Origin: a bacterium | GTDB taxonomy: Bacteria > Bacteroidota > Ignavibacteria > Kapaibacteriales > UBA2268 | Length of the DNA: 64,000 nt | Direction: 5' to 3' | Assembly (NCBI GenBank): GCA_024711295.1 | Contig: JANJTB010000033.1 | Span: forward strand, 1 to 64,000 | Shown: one piece after another, positions 49,889-59,988 of the stretch | Layout: each line of letters begins with the position of its first letter | Position numbering within the stretch: position 1 is the stretch's first letter | Notes under the pieces: generated by a model | Told to the model about the DNA's origin: nothing | The model's input: only the letters and a program-made list of their open reading frames with translations | Databases searched by the model: none | Made by a program: the position numbers and the translations under genes

Positions 49889-52003
49889 CTAAAACAACCA
49901 CCAAAGTAACAATATTACTCCGATAATACTCAATAACAAATAAGTCTGAACTCTACCTGTTTGAAGTTTACGTACAATTGAGCCGGAAAATCCTACAACC
50001 CCACCGGAGAGATTGACCAAACCATCTACCACACCATTGTCAAATTTACCTACAAAGGTTCCGAATATTCTCCAAATAAATGCAACACCGTTCACAGCGC
50101 CATCTATAATGTAGGTATCAATCCAAAACATTAATTTTGTTAATAAGATAGTACCACCAATGAATGTTTTTTGATAAATCTCATCAATATACCACTTGTT
50201 GTAGGAAAGTAGGTAAAGTGGCTTTATTGAATTGGCAACTTTGTCTGGGTCAACTTTCTTATAATAATAGAAAATGAATGACAATAGAATACCAAAGCCA
50301 GCAATTGCTAAAGACAAAAACATAGCAGTATAGTGCTGGTGATGCAATTCTTCTTCAAACTTGTTCAAATAAGAATGTGAACCATGTGAAACTTCAGTTG
50401 ATTCAGTAGCATGAGCGTCGTGATAAGGCATCATAAAATCGAATTGATATTCAGCCGGAACAACCGTCTCTACAGGCTTGAATGCTTTTGCAAACCATCC
50501 GCTTGAAGCATCAATAGGATTAAATGAATAGAAAACCCATAGTGAAAGTATCGCAAGTACTACTAGCGGTAAAACAATCTGTGTATTATTTTCGTGTGTT
50601 TTCGACGCTATCTCTGTTTTGAAATCACCGAAAAATGAAACGATGGTTAGTCTGAACATATAAAAAGCCGTCATACCTGCAGAAATAAATGCCATCGCAG
50701 GAATCAACCAGTGCCCGCTTAAATTGCCAAATGCAAGAGTTCCGGCAAGAATTCCATCTTTACTGAGAAAACCTGAAGTTAGCGGAACACCTGAAATAGC
50801 AATAGTAGCAAATAAGAATGTCAGATATGTTTTTGGCATTGTTTTTCTTAGTCCGCCCATATTTCTGATATCTTGAGGGTCGGAATGATGGTCGTGTAAT
50901 TTATGCATTGCATGATGCATAGCATGGATAACTGAACCTGATGCAAGGAATAAACAAGCTTTGAACCATGCGTGAGTTACCAGATGGAAGAAACCATAAG
51001 TATAAGCTCCTACTCCCAACGACATGACCATGAAACCTAGCTGACTCACAGTGGAATATGCGAGAACTCTCTTGAAGTCGTTTTGTGTAATACCTATTGT
51101 TGCTGCCATAAATGCAGTAAATGCACCAGTATATGCAACGAAAGTTAGTGCATCGGCAGTAAAGACCGGGAAGATTTTTGCTGTGAGATATACGCCTGCA
51201 GCAACCATGGTTGCAGCATGTATAAGTGCACTTACCGGTGTTGGACCCTCCATTGCATCAGGCAACCATACATGCAAAGGGAATTGCGCTGATTTACCAA
51301 TAGCACCTGCGAACAGTAAAATACCCATTGCAGTAAGGATAGTTCCACTTTCGAAAGGTAATACACCTGACCTGATTTGTGAGAAAATCTCATCAAACAT
51401 GAAAGTGTTGAAAGTGAAGAAAGCAATCATTATACCCGCAAAGAAACCTAAGTCACCAACACGGTTTGTAATAAAAGCTTTTTTGGAAGCATTCGAGGCA
51501 GAGTCTTTTTCGTACCAAAATCCTATCAAGAGGTATGAACTAAGACCTACGAGCTCCCAGAATATATACATATTTAAAAGATTATTTGCTAAAACAATAC
51601 CGAGCATCGAAAATGTAAATATTCCCAAGTAAGAAAAGAACCTCGGAAATCTTTTATCTTCAGACATATACTCAGTAGAGAACAAATGTACCAAAAAACT
51701 AATCAAAGTAACAACTATCAGCATCATAGCTGCCAGATTGTCAACTCCCAATCCAAGGTCAATTGTTCTGTTTCCTAAAGAAAACCAGTGAAATTTCCAC
51801 TGAATTATGGCTTCATTAGGATAGACAACAAACTTGTTAAATGCAACAATAGCTGCAAGTACTAAGTCAATTCCAAGAATTGAGGTTCCGATTATTCCGG
51901 CTGCTTTGCCAAGCCTTTTTTGATTAAAAACAATAATCAAAAAACTAAGCAGAGGCAGAAACAGTATTACTACAGATATTTTAAGTAATAAATCGTGGCT
52001 CAT
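49889..52003 (-). CDS. nuoL: NADH-quinone oxidoreductase subunit L
   Basis: A 704-residue distal pump subunit with the long lateral helix in its C-terminal part. The conserved block is F-P-L-H-V-W-L-P-D-A-M-E-G-P-T-P near 242-257, followed by D-F-K-R-V-L-A-Y-S-T-V-S-Q near 311. A His-rich loop, M-H-H-A-M-H-K-L-H-D-H-H, near 365 occurs in many NuoL proteins. An extra acidic and His-containing segment near 530-560 precedes the lateral helix and makes this NuoL longer than the E. coli protein (613). Confidence 0.97.
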   Translation of the reverse strand: MSHDLLLKISVVILFLPLLSFLIIVFNQKRLGKAAGIIGTSILGIDLVLAAIVAFNKFVVYPNEAIIQWKFHWFSLGNRTIDLGLGVDNLAAMMLIVVTLISFLVHLFSTEYMSEDKRFPRFFSYLGIFTFSMLGIVLANNLLNMYIFWELVGLSSYLLIGFWYEKDSASNASKKAFITNRVGDLGFFAGIMIAFFTFNTFMFDEIFSQIRSGVLPFESGTILTAMGILLFAGAIGKSAQFPLHVWLPDAMEGPTPVSALIHAATMVAAGVYLTAKIFPVFTADALTFVAYTGAFTAFMAATIGITQNDFKRVLAYSTVSQLGFMVMSLGVGAYTYGFFHLVTHAWFKACLFLASGSVIHAMHHAMHKLHDHHSDPQDIRNMGGLRKTMPKTYLTFLFATIAISGVPLTSGFLSKDGILAGTLAFGNLSGHWLIPAMAFISAGMTAFYMFRLTIVSFFGDFKTEIASKTHENNTQIVLPLVVLAILSLWVFYSFNPIDASSGWFAKAFKPVETVVPAEYQFDFMMPYHDAHATESTEVSHGSHSYLNKFEEELHHQHYTAMFLSLAIAGFGILLSFIFYYYKKVDPDKVANSIKPLYLLSYNKWYIDEIYQKTFIGGTILLTKLMFWIDTYIIDGAVNGVAFIWRIFGTFVGKFDNGVVDGLVNLSGGVVGFSGSIVRKLQTGRVQTYLLLSIIGVILLLWWLF

Positions 52004-52027
52004 ATTTCGCTTCTATAAATATTATTA

Positions 52028-52336
52028 TTATTCTTTCATTTTACTAATTTCATCAATGTTAACGTGTCTGAAATTATGATAAATATTCAGCACGATAGCT
52101 AAAGCAACTGCAACTTCGGCAGCAGCCAATATAATCACAAACATGGCAGCAATATGCCCTTCAAGATTCATTCCACCGTATTTTGCAAAAGCAATAAAAT
52201 TAATATTGGCAGAATTTAGTATAAGTTCCATACTCATCAACACCATGATTGCATTCTTTCGTGTAATTATTCCAAAAACACCTAAAGAAAACAATATTGC
52301 ACCGATTATAAGATAAAGCGTTAGTTCGTTTGTCAT
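52028..52336 (-). CDS. nuoK: NADH-quinone oxidoreductase subunit K
   Basis: A 102-residue membrane subunit with three helices. The conserved Glu residues are in M-S-M-E-L-I-L-N-S-A-N near 35-45 and A-A-A-E-V-A-V-A near 71-78; both help move protons through the membrane arm. The length is typical. It lies 24 bases before nuoL and 23 after nuoJ. Confidence 0.97.
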   Translation of the reverse strand: MTNELTLYLIIGAILFSLGVFGIITRKNAIMVLMSMELILNSANINFIAFAKYGGMNLEGHIAAMFVIILAAAEVAVALAIVLNIYHNFRHVNIDEISKMKE

Positions 52337-52359
52337 AATTTATTTTCCACCAATTTAAA

Positions 52360-52860
52360 CTACTTTCTTCTTGCAATTTTTGCTGCTCCGATAAATGCTA
52401 ACAATAACAAAATTGCCGCAACCTGGAACGCTAAGAAATACTTGGTCATTAACAGAATACCGATGGGTTTGACTGTTGATTCAAGCTCAGGTACAGGATT
52501 TTGTACCCAATCAACATTCAAATACATGATTATCAAGGCAGCTGCCACTATAATGGTTGAAATTCCCGCCAGTACGTACTGCACAGTTCCGGTTGTACCT
52601 GATTTGATTTCCAGATCTGTAAATTTTGATGTGAGCATCACACCAAATATTATTAATATCAGAATACCGCCTATATATACCATTATTTGTGTAACGGCAA
52701 TGAAGTCTGCATTCAATAATACGTACAATCCGGCAACACCGAAGAATGTAAACAGCAGAGAAAATGCAGCGTACATCATCTTCCGCGAGAAAACTACTCC
52801 GGCAGCTGAAACCAGTACTATAAGTGCAAATAAATAAAATACAATATTATACCAATTCAT
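52360..52860 (-). CDS. nuoJ: NADH-quinone oxidoreductase subunit J
   Basis: A 166-residue membrane subunit with five helices. The helix 3 region, V-Y-I-G-G-I-L-I-L-I-I-F-G-V-M near 61-75, carries the conserved Tyr and Gly. The protein is shorter than proteobacterial NuoJ but within the family range. It sits between nuoI and nuoK. Confidence 0.95.
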   Translation of the reverse strand: MNWYNIVFYLFALIVLVSAAGVVFSRKMMYAAFSLLFTFFGVAGLYVLLNADFIAVTQIMVYIGGILILIIFGVMLTSKFTDLEIKSGTTGTVQYVLAGISTIIVAAALIIMYLNVDWVQNPVPELESTVKPIGILLMTKYFLAFQVAAILLLLAFIGAAKIARRK

Positions 52861-52896
52861 AACAGTATTATTTAAGTTTATAATATTCTTTCTTCT

Positions 52897-53694
52897 TTAA
52901 GAACCTTGTTCTTCATTAGCTTTCGCAGCTAATCTCTCTGCACGTTTACGCTCATTTTCTGCTCTTCGTGCTTCTTTTTCCTTTTGCTTTGCCTCCTCTT
53001 CGGGAGTCAATTGTTTTGGAGCTTCTTCTACAACAGCTGCAACCGGAGTTTCTGTAACTGATGTAATATTGCTTTGACTTTCACTTGTTGAAGTATCAGT
53101 ATTTGCAGCTTCTTTTGCTTTTAGTTCTTCTGCTGCTTTTTTTGCTTCTGCTTCTAATCTTTTCTTTTCTTCCTGTTCACGTTTTTTGGCTTCTTGGTGA
53201 TCTTCCCACATTTTCTTCTTTTCTTCACATTCATCAGGTGTGAGATTTGAGAAGTTATATTTGAGTTTTTCTCTATCGAATTCAGAGTATTCGAATTCTT
53301 TAGTCATATAAATAGCTTCTGTAGGGCAAACAAGGGTACAAAGCGAGCAGAAGCAACACTTTCCAAAGTCAATCTCATGAAGTGTAACCCACATTTTCCT
53401 TTTTTTTCCATTGTTCATGTCAGGGACATTAGGATCGTCAGGTGCTACACGAACAGTTTCGACTGTAATACAGTTAATTGGACAAGCTTTAGCACAACTA
53501 TCACATCCATCACAACCGCTCATATCAACAAATAGTCTATTCCGTGCTGTTTCGGGCATATCACCGGATTCTATCGGATGATAAATTTCAGGATACTGAT
53601 TGGTAACTTTCTTTCCGCCAAGGTGTTCAAGTGTAATCTTCATACCTGTTAAGGTAGTTGATACACCTTCATATATTTTTTTGAAATATTCCAT
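52897..53694 (-). CDS. nuoI: NADH-quinone oxidoreductase subunit I with long charged tail
   Basis: A 265-residue iron-sulfur subunit from the ATG at 53694 (53700 is an in-frame alternative). The frame extends to 53784 but would overlap nuoH. Two 4Fe-4S motifs are complete: C61-x2-C64-x2-C67-x3-C71-P and C113-x2-C116-x2-C119-x3-C123-P, carrying electrons N6a and N6b toward quinone. The family usually ends near 160-180 residues. Here about 100 extra residues follow (165-265), rich in Lys, Glu and Ala with a Ser/Thr/Val-rich middle, resembling a coiled coil with a flexible hinge. Such a tail could dock a partner in place of the missing NuoEFG, which is a guess. nuoH ends 20 bases upstream. Confidence 0.92.
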   Translation of the reverse strand: MEYFKKIYEGVSTTLTGMKITLEHLGGKKVTNQYPEIYHPIESGDMPETARNRLFVDMSGCDGCDSCAKACPINCITVETVRVAPDDPNVPDMNNGKKRKMWVTLHEIDFGKCCFCSLCTLVCPTEAIYMTKEFEYSEFDREKLKYNFSNLTPDECEEKKKMWEDHQEAKKREQEEKKRLEAEAKKAAEELKAKEAANTDTSTSESQSNITSVTETPVAAVVEEAPKQLTPEEEAKQKEKEARRAENERKRAERLAAKANEEQGS

Positions 53695-53714
53695 AATCAT
53701 TCTCTCATTATTAA

Positions 53715-54764
53715 TTATCTTAGCATACTCCAGACGGCAATCGCCACAAAACAGACGAAAGCAAGTGGAGTCATTACTTTCCAACTAACATACATCAATT
53801 GGTCAACTCTAAGTCTTGGTAATGTCCATCTAAGCCATATTTGAACAAATACAAGGAAACAAGCTTTGCTGATGAACCAAAATGCCTGCATTGCAGGTTG
53901 ATTTAAGAAATCACCAAACGGTGACTGCCAACCACCTAAGAAGCAAATTGCAATAATAGCAGATACAGTAAACATATTTGCATATTCAGCAAAGAAAAAC
54001 ATTGCGAATTTCATACCGCTATATTCTGTATGATATCCTGCAACGATTTCTGATTCACCCTCGGGGATATCGAAAGGGATACGGTTTGTTTCGGCTAATC
54101 CGCCCACAAAATGAATAACAAACAATGATAGTGTAAATGGTATTACCAAAATTTTCCAAAATGAACCGTAACCACCGAAAATGTTCCAATTCCAAAAACC
54201 ACCACCCTGCTGGTTAATTATTTCCTGAAGGTCAAGTGAGCCCGCAAGAGCTGCAATAGCTAAAATAGCCAGAGCAATCGGAATTTCGTAGCTAACCATC
54301 TGTGAAACGCCACGCATAGCACCCAACAATGAATATTTATTGTTTGATGCCCATCCACCCATTACAATACCTATTACTGAAAATGCTCCGATAGCGAAAA
54401 TATAAAACAAACCAACATTTAAATGAGCAGGCACAAAGTTAAATGCAAATGGCATCGCAGCAAAAGCTCCGAAAGCACCAGTAAACATAACATAAGGTGC
54501 TAAATTAAAAAGTGGTTTATTTGCAGCATCAGGAACGATATCCTCTTTTTGCAACAATTTAATTACTTCTGCAAGTGGCTGTAGTACACCTTTCCATCCT
54601 GTTCGCATTGGACCAAGACGGTCTTGTACCCAAGAAGCAATTTTTAATTCGCCTAAAATAGCAACAAGAGCATAAATTAGCAAGAATACCAGTGGAATTG
54701 TAACAAGAAGTGCGTATGTTATTACTCCGTCACCAAACCAATTGTATAAAAAATTCTGTTCCAT
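53715..54764 (-). CDS. nuoH: NADH-quinone oxidoreductase subunit H
   Basis: A 349-residue membrane subunit that forms much of the quinone site. Typical blocks: Q-D-R-L-G-P-M-R-T-G-W-K-G near 47-59, R-G-V-S-Q-M-V-S-Y-E near 150-159, N-R-I-P-F-D-I-P-E-G-E-S-E near 229-241 and W-L-R-W-T-L-P-R-L-R near 309-318. Eight helices are expected. It follows nuoD by 45 bases; nuoG, which often precedes nuoH, is absent. Confidence 0.97.
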   Translation of the reverse strand: MEQNFLYNWFGDGVITYALLVTIPLVFLLIYALVAILGELKIASWVQDRLGPMRTGWKGVLQPLAEVIKLLQKEDIVPDAANKPLFNLAPYVMFTGAFGAFAAMPFAFNFVPAHLNVGLFYIFAIGAFSVIGIVMGGWASNNKYSLLGAMRGVSQMVSYEIPIALAILAIAALAGSLDLQEIINQQGGGFWNWNIFGGYGSFWKILVIPFTLSLFVIHFVGGLAETNRIPFDIPEGESEIVAGYHTEYSGMKFAMFFFAEYANMFTVSAIIAICFLGGWQSPFGDFLNQPAMQAFWFISKACFLVFVQIWLRWTLPRLRVDQLMYVSWKVMTPLAFVCFVAIAVWSMLR

Positions 54765-54809
54765 AATTTATCTTTATTATTATTTTTTTATTCTTTAATA
54801 AAAAATCTC

Positions 54810-55964
54810 TTATCTGTCAATTTCGCCTAATACTATGTCGAGACTACCAAGTATCATTATCAGGTCAGCTATCATATAACCCTTTGATATTTCGGGTAAG
54901 ACACTAAGATTAACAAAACTGGTAGCACGGGCTCTCATTCTGTATGGATTAACAGTACCATCGCTAACAATATAAAATCCTAATTCACCTTTTGGATTCT
55001 CGGCTTTTGAGTAAATTTCACCTTTAGGAGGCTTTACTCTTCTAGGAACCAAAGCCCTAACATCAGAACTTTCATCAGGGAAATTGGCTATAATTTGTTC
55101 AATTATCTTGCAACTTTCTTCCATCTCTCTCATACGAACGATGTTACGATCCCAACAATCTCCTAAAGTACCCATTTCACCTTTGCCAACAACAACATCA
55201 AAGTCGAATTTATCGTATAACAAATAAGGCTCACTTCTTCTAAGGTCATAGTTAAGCCCTGAACCTCTTAGAACAGGTCCGCTAACTCCGAAATTAACAG
55301 CTACATCCGCAGGAAGTATTCCGACATTAATTGTTCTTTCGATAAAAATACTATTTCCAATAAGAAGATTCATTACTTCTTCGTTAGTTTTTCTGACAGT
55401 GCTGATTATGTTAAGACATTCCTGTTTGAATGTAGGAGGTACATCATGCATCAATCCTCCAATCCAAAAGTAATTATACAGAAGTCTTCCACCAGAAGCT
55501 TTCTCAAATAAATTCAAAATCATTTCTCTGTCTCTGAACAAATAAAGAAATGGAGTGAAAGCACCTGCATCAAGCCCAAATGTAGCAACAGCAAGTTGAT
55601 GATTGGCAATTCTATTCAATTCAGCGAATGCCATCCTTATGAGCTGAATACGGTCGGGAACATTGATTCCCATTAATTTTTCCATACCCACAACATAGGG
55701 TAACTCATTATTCATTGAGGCAATATAATCCATACGGTCAATAAAAGGTATCACCTGAGGATAACTCATTTTTTCGCATGCTTTTTCAAAACATCTATGC
55801 AGGTATCCGATATGCGGAACAACATCAGTAACAATTTCGCCGTCAACCTCAACTTCGAGCCTGAGAACACCATGTGTAGATGGGTGTTGAGGTCCCATGT
55901 TAATCCTCATTCTTTCGGTATCAACCTGGCTATAATCAACGTCTATAATTCTTTTCTCGGTCAT
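54810..55964 (-). CDS. nuoD: NADH-quinone oxidoreductase subunit D
   Basis: A 384-residue peripheral-arm subunit holding the quinone-binding pocket. Motifs: M-G-P-Q-H-P-S-T-H-G-V-L-R near 22-34, with the loop His residues that line the pocket, and then G-Y-L-H-R-C-F-E-K near 58-66. Later segments are G-A-F-T-P-F-L-Y and D-L-R-R-S-E-P-Y-L-L-Y. It ends in the usual D-I-V-L-G-E-I-D-R. The gene is separate from nuoC (some groups fuse them). Confidence 0.98.
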   Translation of the reverse strand: MTEKRIIDVDYSQVDTERMRINMGPQHPSTHGVLRLEVEVDGEIVTDVVPHIGYLHRCFEKACEKMSYPQVIPFIDRMDYIASMNNELPYVVGMEKLMGINVPDRIQLIRMAFAELNRIANHQLAVATFGLDAGAFTPFLYLFRDREMILNLFEKASGGRLLYNYFWIGGLMHDVPPTFKQECLNIISTVRKTNEEVMNLLIGNSIFIERTINVGILPADVAVNFGVSGPVLRGSGLNYDLRRSEPYLLYDKFDFDVVVGKGEMGTLGDCWDRNIVRMREMEESCKIIEQIIANFPDESSDVRALVPRRVKPPKGEIYSKAENPKGELGFYIVSDGTVNPYRMRARATSFVNLSVLPEISKGYMIADLIMILGSLDIVLGEIDR

Positions 55965-55992
55965 TTTTATATCTAAATTTGTGATTTCAAAA

Positions 55993-56469
55993 TTAGTAAG
56001 CTATTTTGACGCCATGATAAGTCTCTGGCTCTTTATAATCTTTTCTTAATGGATGTCCTTCCCAGTCATAAGGAGTTAAAATCCTAACCAAAAATGGATG
56101 GTTTTCGAATATGATACCAAACATATCATAAGCTTCTCTTTCGTGCCAATTTGCAGTCTTCCAAACTTTTTCAACAGATTCTACGGATGGATTTTCCTTA
56201 TTTAACTCCACTTTTAATACAATTCTGTGATTAAGAGGTATTGAATACAAATGATACACAACAGTCAGATTATTTGGATAATCCATACCTGTAAGATTCG
56301 CCATATAGTCAAATTTAAAATTCGGATCGTCACGCAGAACTAGACAAATTTCTACTATTCTTTGAGGTTTGACTACAATAAATGCTTCGTTGGCAGCATC
56401 TTCGGTAAGAGAAATTATTTCATCTCCAAATTCTGATTTCAGCTTTTCATATATTTCGTTTGCGGTCAT
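55993..56469 (-). CDS. nuoC: NADH-quinone oxidoreductase subunit C
   Basis: A 158-residue peripheral subunit. The diagnostic C-terminal block is [12 protein letters not shown] near 109-120, then [17 protein letters not shown] near 130-146. The start overlaps the nuoB stop by four bases (ATGA), implying translational coupling. Confidence 0.97.
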   Translation of the reverse strand: MTANEIYEKLKSEFGDEIISLTEDAANEAFIVVKPQRIVEICLVLRDDPNFKFDYMANLTGMDYPNNLTVVYHLYSIPLNHRIVLKVELNKENPSVESVEKVWKTANWHEREAYDMFGIIFENHPFLVRILTPYDWEGHPLRKDYKEPETYHGVKIAY

Positions 56470-57125
56470 GATTGTTCACCTTTATTCAAAAAATCGAGAG
56501 AATAACGACTATAGCCGACATGCTTCGCGTTTGTAAATTCTATATTTTCTTGTGCTGCTCTTTCATTATACTCCTGAATTTTCTTATTTCGGAGTTCGAG
56601 TGCAGCTAAATCTTCAGCAGACATTTTTTCTCTTTTTCTAAATATCGCCTGAGTACTTATCATTTTCTGTAGTTTTACAAGACCTTCAAAAAATGCCTCC
56701 GGGCGCGGTGGGCATCCTGGTACATAAACATCTACCGGAATTAATCTGTCAACACCTTTCACAACATGATAACCATGCTCCCAGTAAGGACCGCCGGTAT
56801 TAGCACATGATCCCATCGACATAACATATCTTGGCTCGGACATTTGCTCATAAAGAGTCTTGATTCTGTCAGCCATCTTAAGTGTAACAGTACCTGAAAC
56901 GATAATAAAATCAGCTTGACGTGGTGAAGTACGTGGAATAGCTCCGAATCTCATCATATCAAAATGCGCTGCATTAAGTGCCATGAACTCGATGGCACAA
57001 CAAGCCAAACCGAATTGCAAATACCAATCGGATTTACTTCTACCCCAATTCAGCAGGTCTTCTACAGTTCCTAATATTATCCCGTCACCCTGTATAGGGT
57101 CATCTAATCTATTTAAAAGTCCCAT
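56466..57125 (-). CDS. nuoB: NADH-quinone oxidoreductase subunit B
   Basis: A 219-residue subunit that carries cluster N2, the last electron donor to quinone. The CC pair is in G-L-A-C-C-A-I-E near 39-46; further Cys ligands are in G-S-C-A-N-T-G-G near 105-112 and V-P-G-C-P-P-R-P near 135-142. A charged C-terminal extension of roughly 50 residues makes it a little longer than usual. It begins one base after nuoA. Confidence 0.97.
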   Translation of the reverse strand: MGLLNRLDDPIQGDGIILGTVEDLLNWGRSKSDWYLQFGLACCAIEFMALNAAHFDMMRFGAIPRTSPRQADFIIVSGTVTLKMADRIKTLYEQMSEPRYVMSMGSCANTGGPYWEHGYHVVKGVDRLIPVDVYVPGCPPRPEAFFEGLVKLQKMISTQAIFRKREKMSAEDLAALELRNKKIQEYNERAAQENIEFTNAKHVGYSRYSLDFLNKGEQS

Positions 57126-57126
57126 T

Positions 57127-57576
57127 TTAGTTACCTGTTTGTTCTTTTTTCTTCAATTCATCTAAATATTGCTCACGGGTGATAACCAACTCATCCAAAC
57201 TTGGAATCTGAGGATTTGGTTTTTCCCAGTCAAGAAGACCTTTTGCCCAGTCGTAAGCTAAGCCAAGTGCCAGAATAAAAGCAAATACTATCATGCCCCA
57301 AAATGCAAACCAACCTATTTCTTTGAATGCAGTTGCCCATGGGAAAAGCATAACTAACTCGACATCAAATATTATGAATGCAAGTGCTATTATGTAAAAT
57401 CGATTGTTGAACTGTATCCATGGCGAGCCTATTGGCTCTTCGCCGGACTCGTATGTAGAGTTTTTGCGTGGGTTAGGTCTGCTTGGTCTGATAAGGGCTG
57501 CAGTTACAATTCCTGCAGCTACAAATAATACACCAACTATCAAGTACACTAACACTACAGAATAATCAATCAGCAT
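57127..57576 (-). CDS. nuoA: NADH-quinone oxidoreductase subunit A
   Basis: A 149-residue membrane subunit with three helices, the first gene of the operon. The conserved loop has [12 protein letters not shown] near 38-49, followed by [11 protein letters not shown] near 71-81. A charged C-terminal tail of about 30 residues follows the third helix. A reverse-strand TAGTTTTG at 57627-57634 is a possible -7 promoter element about 50 bases upstream. Confidence 0.96.
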   Translation of the reverse strand: MLIDYSVVLVYLIVGVLFVAAGIVTAALIRPSRPNPRKNSTYESGEEPIGSPWIQFNNRFYIIALAFIIFDVELVMLFPWATAFKEIGWFAFWGMIVFAFILALGLAYDWAKGLLDWEKPNPQIPSLDELVITREQYLDELKKKEQTGN

Positions 57577-58016
57577 ATTTCATACCGTAAAAATTAAATT
57601 ATCTTAATTAGCTTTTAAAATCTTAACAAAACTAATAAATTCTTCAGATAAAATAAAATTAATTTTCAAATAATTATCAACAACAAACGTAACACAGATT
57701 AATAAATTCTTGTATTTATATTATTTTATATATATTTACAGCTATTTTATAAACTTGTTAATTAAATTATTTTCTTTTCAATTTTACACATTTTTTACCC
57801 TTCAAATTCACATATTTAGATACATCAAAAGATAGTTTAATCAATTTATTTTTTTTATTAAGCTAAATTTTTTGTTTTGCTAAGTAATTTAATTTTAAAA
57901 TTATTTGGTAAAAAAATACTTATTTTATACTTAGATTTTTAATAATCTACAATAATACTCAAAAAATCTTGTTTAATATTTTTATAATAATTCACATTTA
58001 TAAGGAGCATTTTTTA
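57577..58016. other. Divergent intergenic region between nuoA and the fibronectin-like gene
   Basis: A 440-base region of more than 80 percent A+T. It holds the candidate nuo -7 box (57627-57634, reverse strand) and an AAGGAG ribosome site at 58002-58007 for the forward gene. No RNA gene, repeat or small gene is recognisable. Confidence 0.5.
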
Positions 58017-59966
58017 ATGAAATATATTACTATCTTAATATTGGCGCTGTTTTCTATTCATAATTCTTATTCACAGCCGACAATCACCAACAAAACCATT
58101 CCGGTTGTCAGCGATAAATACTATTTCACTGAATGTGATACAAATGGTATTAAACAAGGACCATCAGGGGCAAATGTAGTTTGGGATTTTAGTAGTTTAG
58201 TGAAATTAAATGAACCTGATTCAAGATATGCTTACGAAATTGTTGACCCAAGTACAGGTTACAATTTCGAACAGTTCAAGGAAGCAAACTTTGCATACAA
58301 AAGTGGTGATGCTTATGGATACTATAAATCTTCATCAAATAAATTAGAACGTCTTGGGACTGGATTTCAAGAGGGTTACGAAGTTCTGAGTGATTATGAA
58401 ACGTATGCAATTTTTCCTTTTACATATGGTAATACTACAACTGATGCCTTCAAAGGTACAATGAATATTAAGTATGAGGGCATAGACGCAACGATGAAAC
58501 GTGGTGGTACTATTAAGGTTGAAGCAGATGCCTACGGGAAATTGATTTTACCTGACGGATCTTTTGATAACTTACTTCGATTGAAATTTACACAAATGGT
58601 ATATGATACAATAACATTGAATTTCCCTGGTGCTCCACCAATTTTCAATATTACTGAAACCATAACCTACCATTGGCAGAATGATGAGTTCAAATTCGGA
58701 TTATTATCCATATCGTTTATAAAAACTACCCAGATTGTTATGGGAAGTGAAACAGTAACTTATGCTAATAACGTAGTGATACAGGATGCAGAAAATTCTG
58801 TTTCAAAACTCTCTCCCCCATCAATTGTAAGCCCTTCAAATAATTCTAATGTTAAATTTCCTTTAAATATTGAATGGACTCCATCACAACTTACTTCAAT
58901 AGTCAATAATTTCAATGATTTAAATGAAGATATCAGTTATGAACTGCAGGTTTCGAATGATGCCGGTTGGTCACAGGGTAATATCAATACATTTAATGCA
59001 GGTATTTCAACAACTTATACAATTAATGAACCTATTCAAGGTGAAGTTTTGTATTTTAGAGTTAAAGCTTCATTAGGTGAAATTTCAAGTGAATGGTCTG
59101 AAGTAGTATATGCAAATGTAAGTGGTGGAGAAGGGTTACCAAAACCTATCTTAAAAACACCTCTAGATGGTGCAGAGAATGTAGAATTTATTGACTTACT
59201 ATTATCTTGGGAAGCCGAAGGTACTTATATTGAAATTGATGTTTACAATGATGAATCATCTTTTGGACATTACGGTGAAAACACTAATCAACATTTGATG
59301 GATTTGATGCCAGAAACTACATATAAATGGAGAGTCAGACAATCTGATGATAATGGAAACACCTCAGATTGGTCAGATGAATGGACTTTTACTACTAAAG
59401 TAAATGATAAAGAGTACGATGCCCCATTACTTGTAAATCCCCCTGATGAAGCTACTAATGTTGATTATACATCAATTGAGTTTACCTGGGAGTCTGACGG
59501 AGATGAAATAGAAATTGAAATTTATAATGATGATTATTTATCATCATACGTTGGTCCGAACGAAGGTAAATACGTTGTAACAAACTTAGAAGCCAATACT
59601 ACATATAAATGGCGTATGCGACAGTATTATGGGCTTTTGGTTTCAACATGGTCCGAAGAAAGAACTTTTACAACTTCGTCTGTGTCATCAGTCCACGATT
59701 TGTTAGAAATCAGAAACTTAAATATCACCCCTAATCCATCAAGTAATGTTTGCAATATATCTTGCATAACAAAATTTGACGACAGTTTTGAAGTATCTAT
59801 TATTGATATTAGCGGAAGAGAAATATTGAAAATCAACTTGGGTGATTATAGTGCAAATACCGAATTAAATTCATCACTTAATTTATCAGGTATTCCTGCA
59901 GGTGCTTATCTTATTCAATTAAATGGAAAATTTCACAATTATTATGGTAAATTGGTTGTAGATTAA
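58017..59966 (+). CDS. Secreted fibronectin-like multi-domain protein with T9SS sorting domain
   Basis: From the ATG at 58017 (AAGGAG nine bases before it) the protein has 649 residues; the frame runs 16 codons further upstream. Signal peptide 1-19 ends at S-Y-S-Q. Residues about 25-260 form a beta-rich domain I do not recognise. At least three fibronectin III-like modules follow, near 270-370, 380-465 and 475-560. The last two are similar to each other: L-S-W-E-A-E or F-T-W-E-S-D, then T-T-Y-K-W-R and W-T-F-T-T or R-T-F-T-T. The T9SS sorting domain starts at I-T-P-N-P-S-S and includes I-P-A-G-A-Y-L-I. It is probably an adhesin-like surface protein. Confidence 0.9.
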   Translation: MKYITILILALFSIHNSYSQPTITNKTIPVVSDKYYFTECDTNGIKQGPSGANVVWDFSSLVKLNEPDSRYAYEIVDPSTGYNFEQFKEANFAYKSGDAYGYYKSSSNKLERLGTGFQEGYEVLSDYETYAIFPFTYGNTTTDAFKGTMNIKYEGIDATMKRGGTIKVEADAYGKLILPDGSFDNLLRLKFTQMVYDTITLNFPGAPPIFNITETITYHWQNDEFKFGLLSISFIKTTQIVMGSETVTYANNVVIQDAENSVSKLSPPSIVSPSNNSNVKFPLNIEWTPSQLTSIVNNFNDLNEDISYELQVSNDAGWSQGNINTFNAGISTTYTINEPIQGEVLYFRVKASLGEISSEWSEVVYANVSGGEGLPKPILKTPLDGAENVEFIDLLLSWEAEGTYIEIDVYNDESSFGHYGENTNQHLMDLMPETTYKWRVRQSDDNGNTSDWSDEWTFTTKVNDKEYDAPLLVNPPDEATNVDYTSIEFTWESDGDEIEIEIYNDDYLSSYVGPNEGKYVVTNLEANTTYKWRMRQYYGLLVSTWSEERTFTTSSVSSVHDLLEIRNLNITPNPSSNVCNISCITKFDDSFEVSIIDISGREILKINLGDYSANTELNSSLNLSGIPAGAYLIQLNGKFHNYYGKLVVD

Positions 59967-59988
59967 TCCTAATAGATTTGAAATACTC

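Noticed and set aside
51051-51632. A 193-codon open frame opposite nuoL
   Set aside because: It lies wholly antisense to a well-conserved gene, and its composition mirrors the codon bias of nuoL.
52442-52837. A 131-codon forward frame opposite nuoJ
   Set aside because: A shadow of nuoJ on the other strand with no coding evidence of its own.
53695-53784. A longer NuoI starting at 53784
   Set aside because: It would overlap the end of nuoH by 70 bases, and the added residues do not resemble NuoI.
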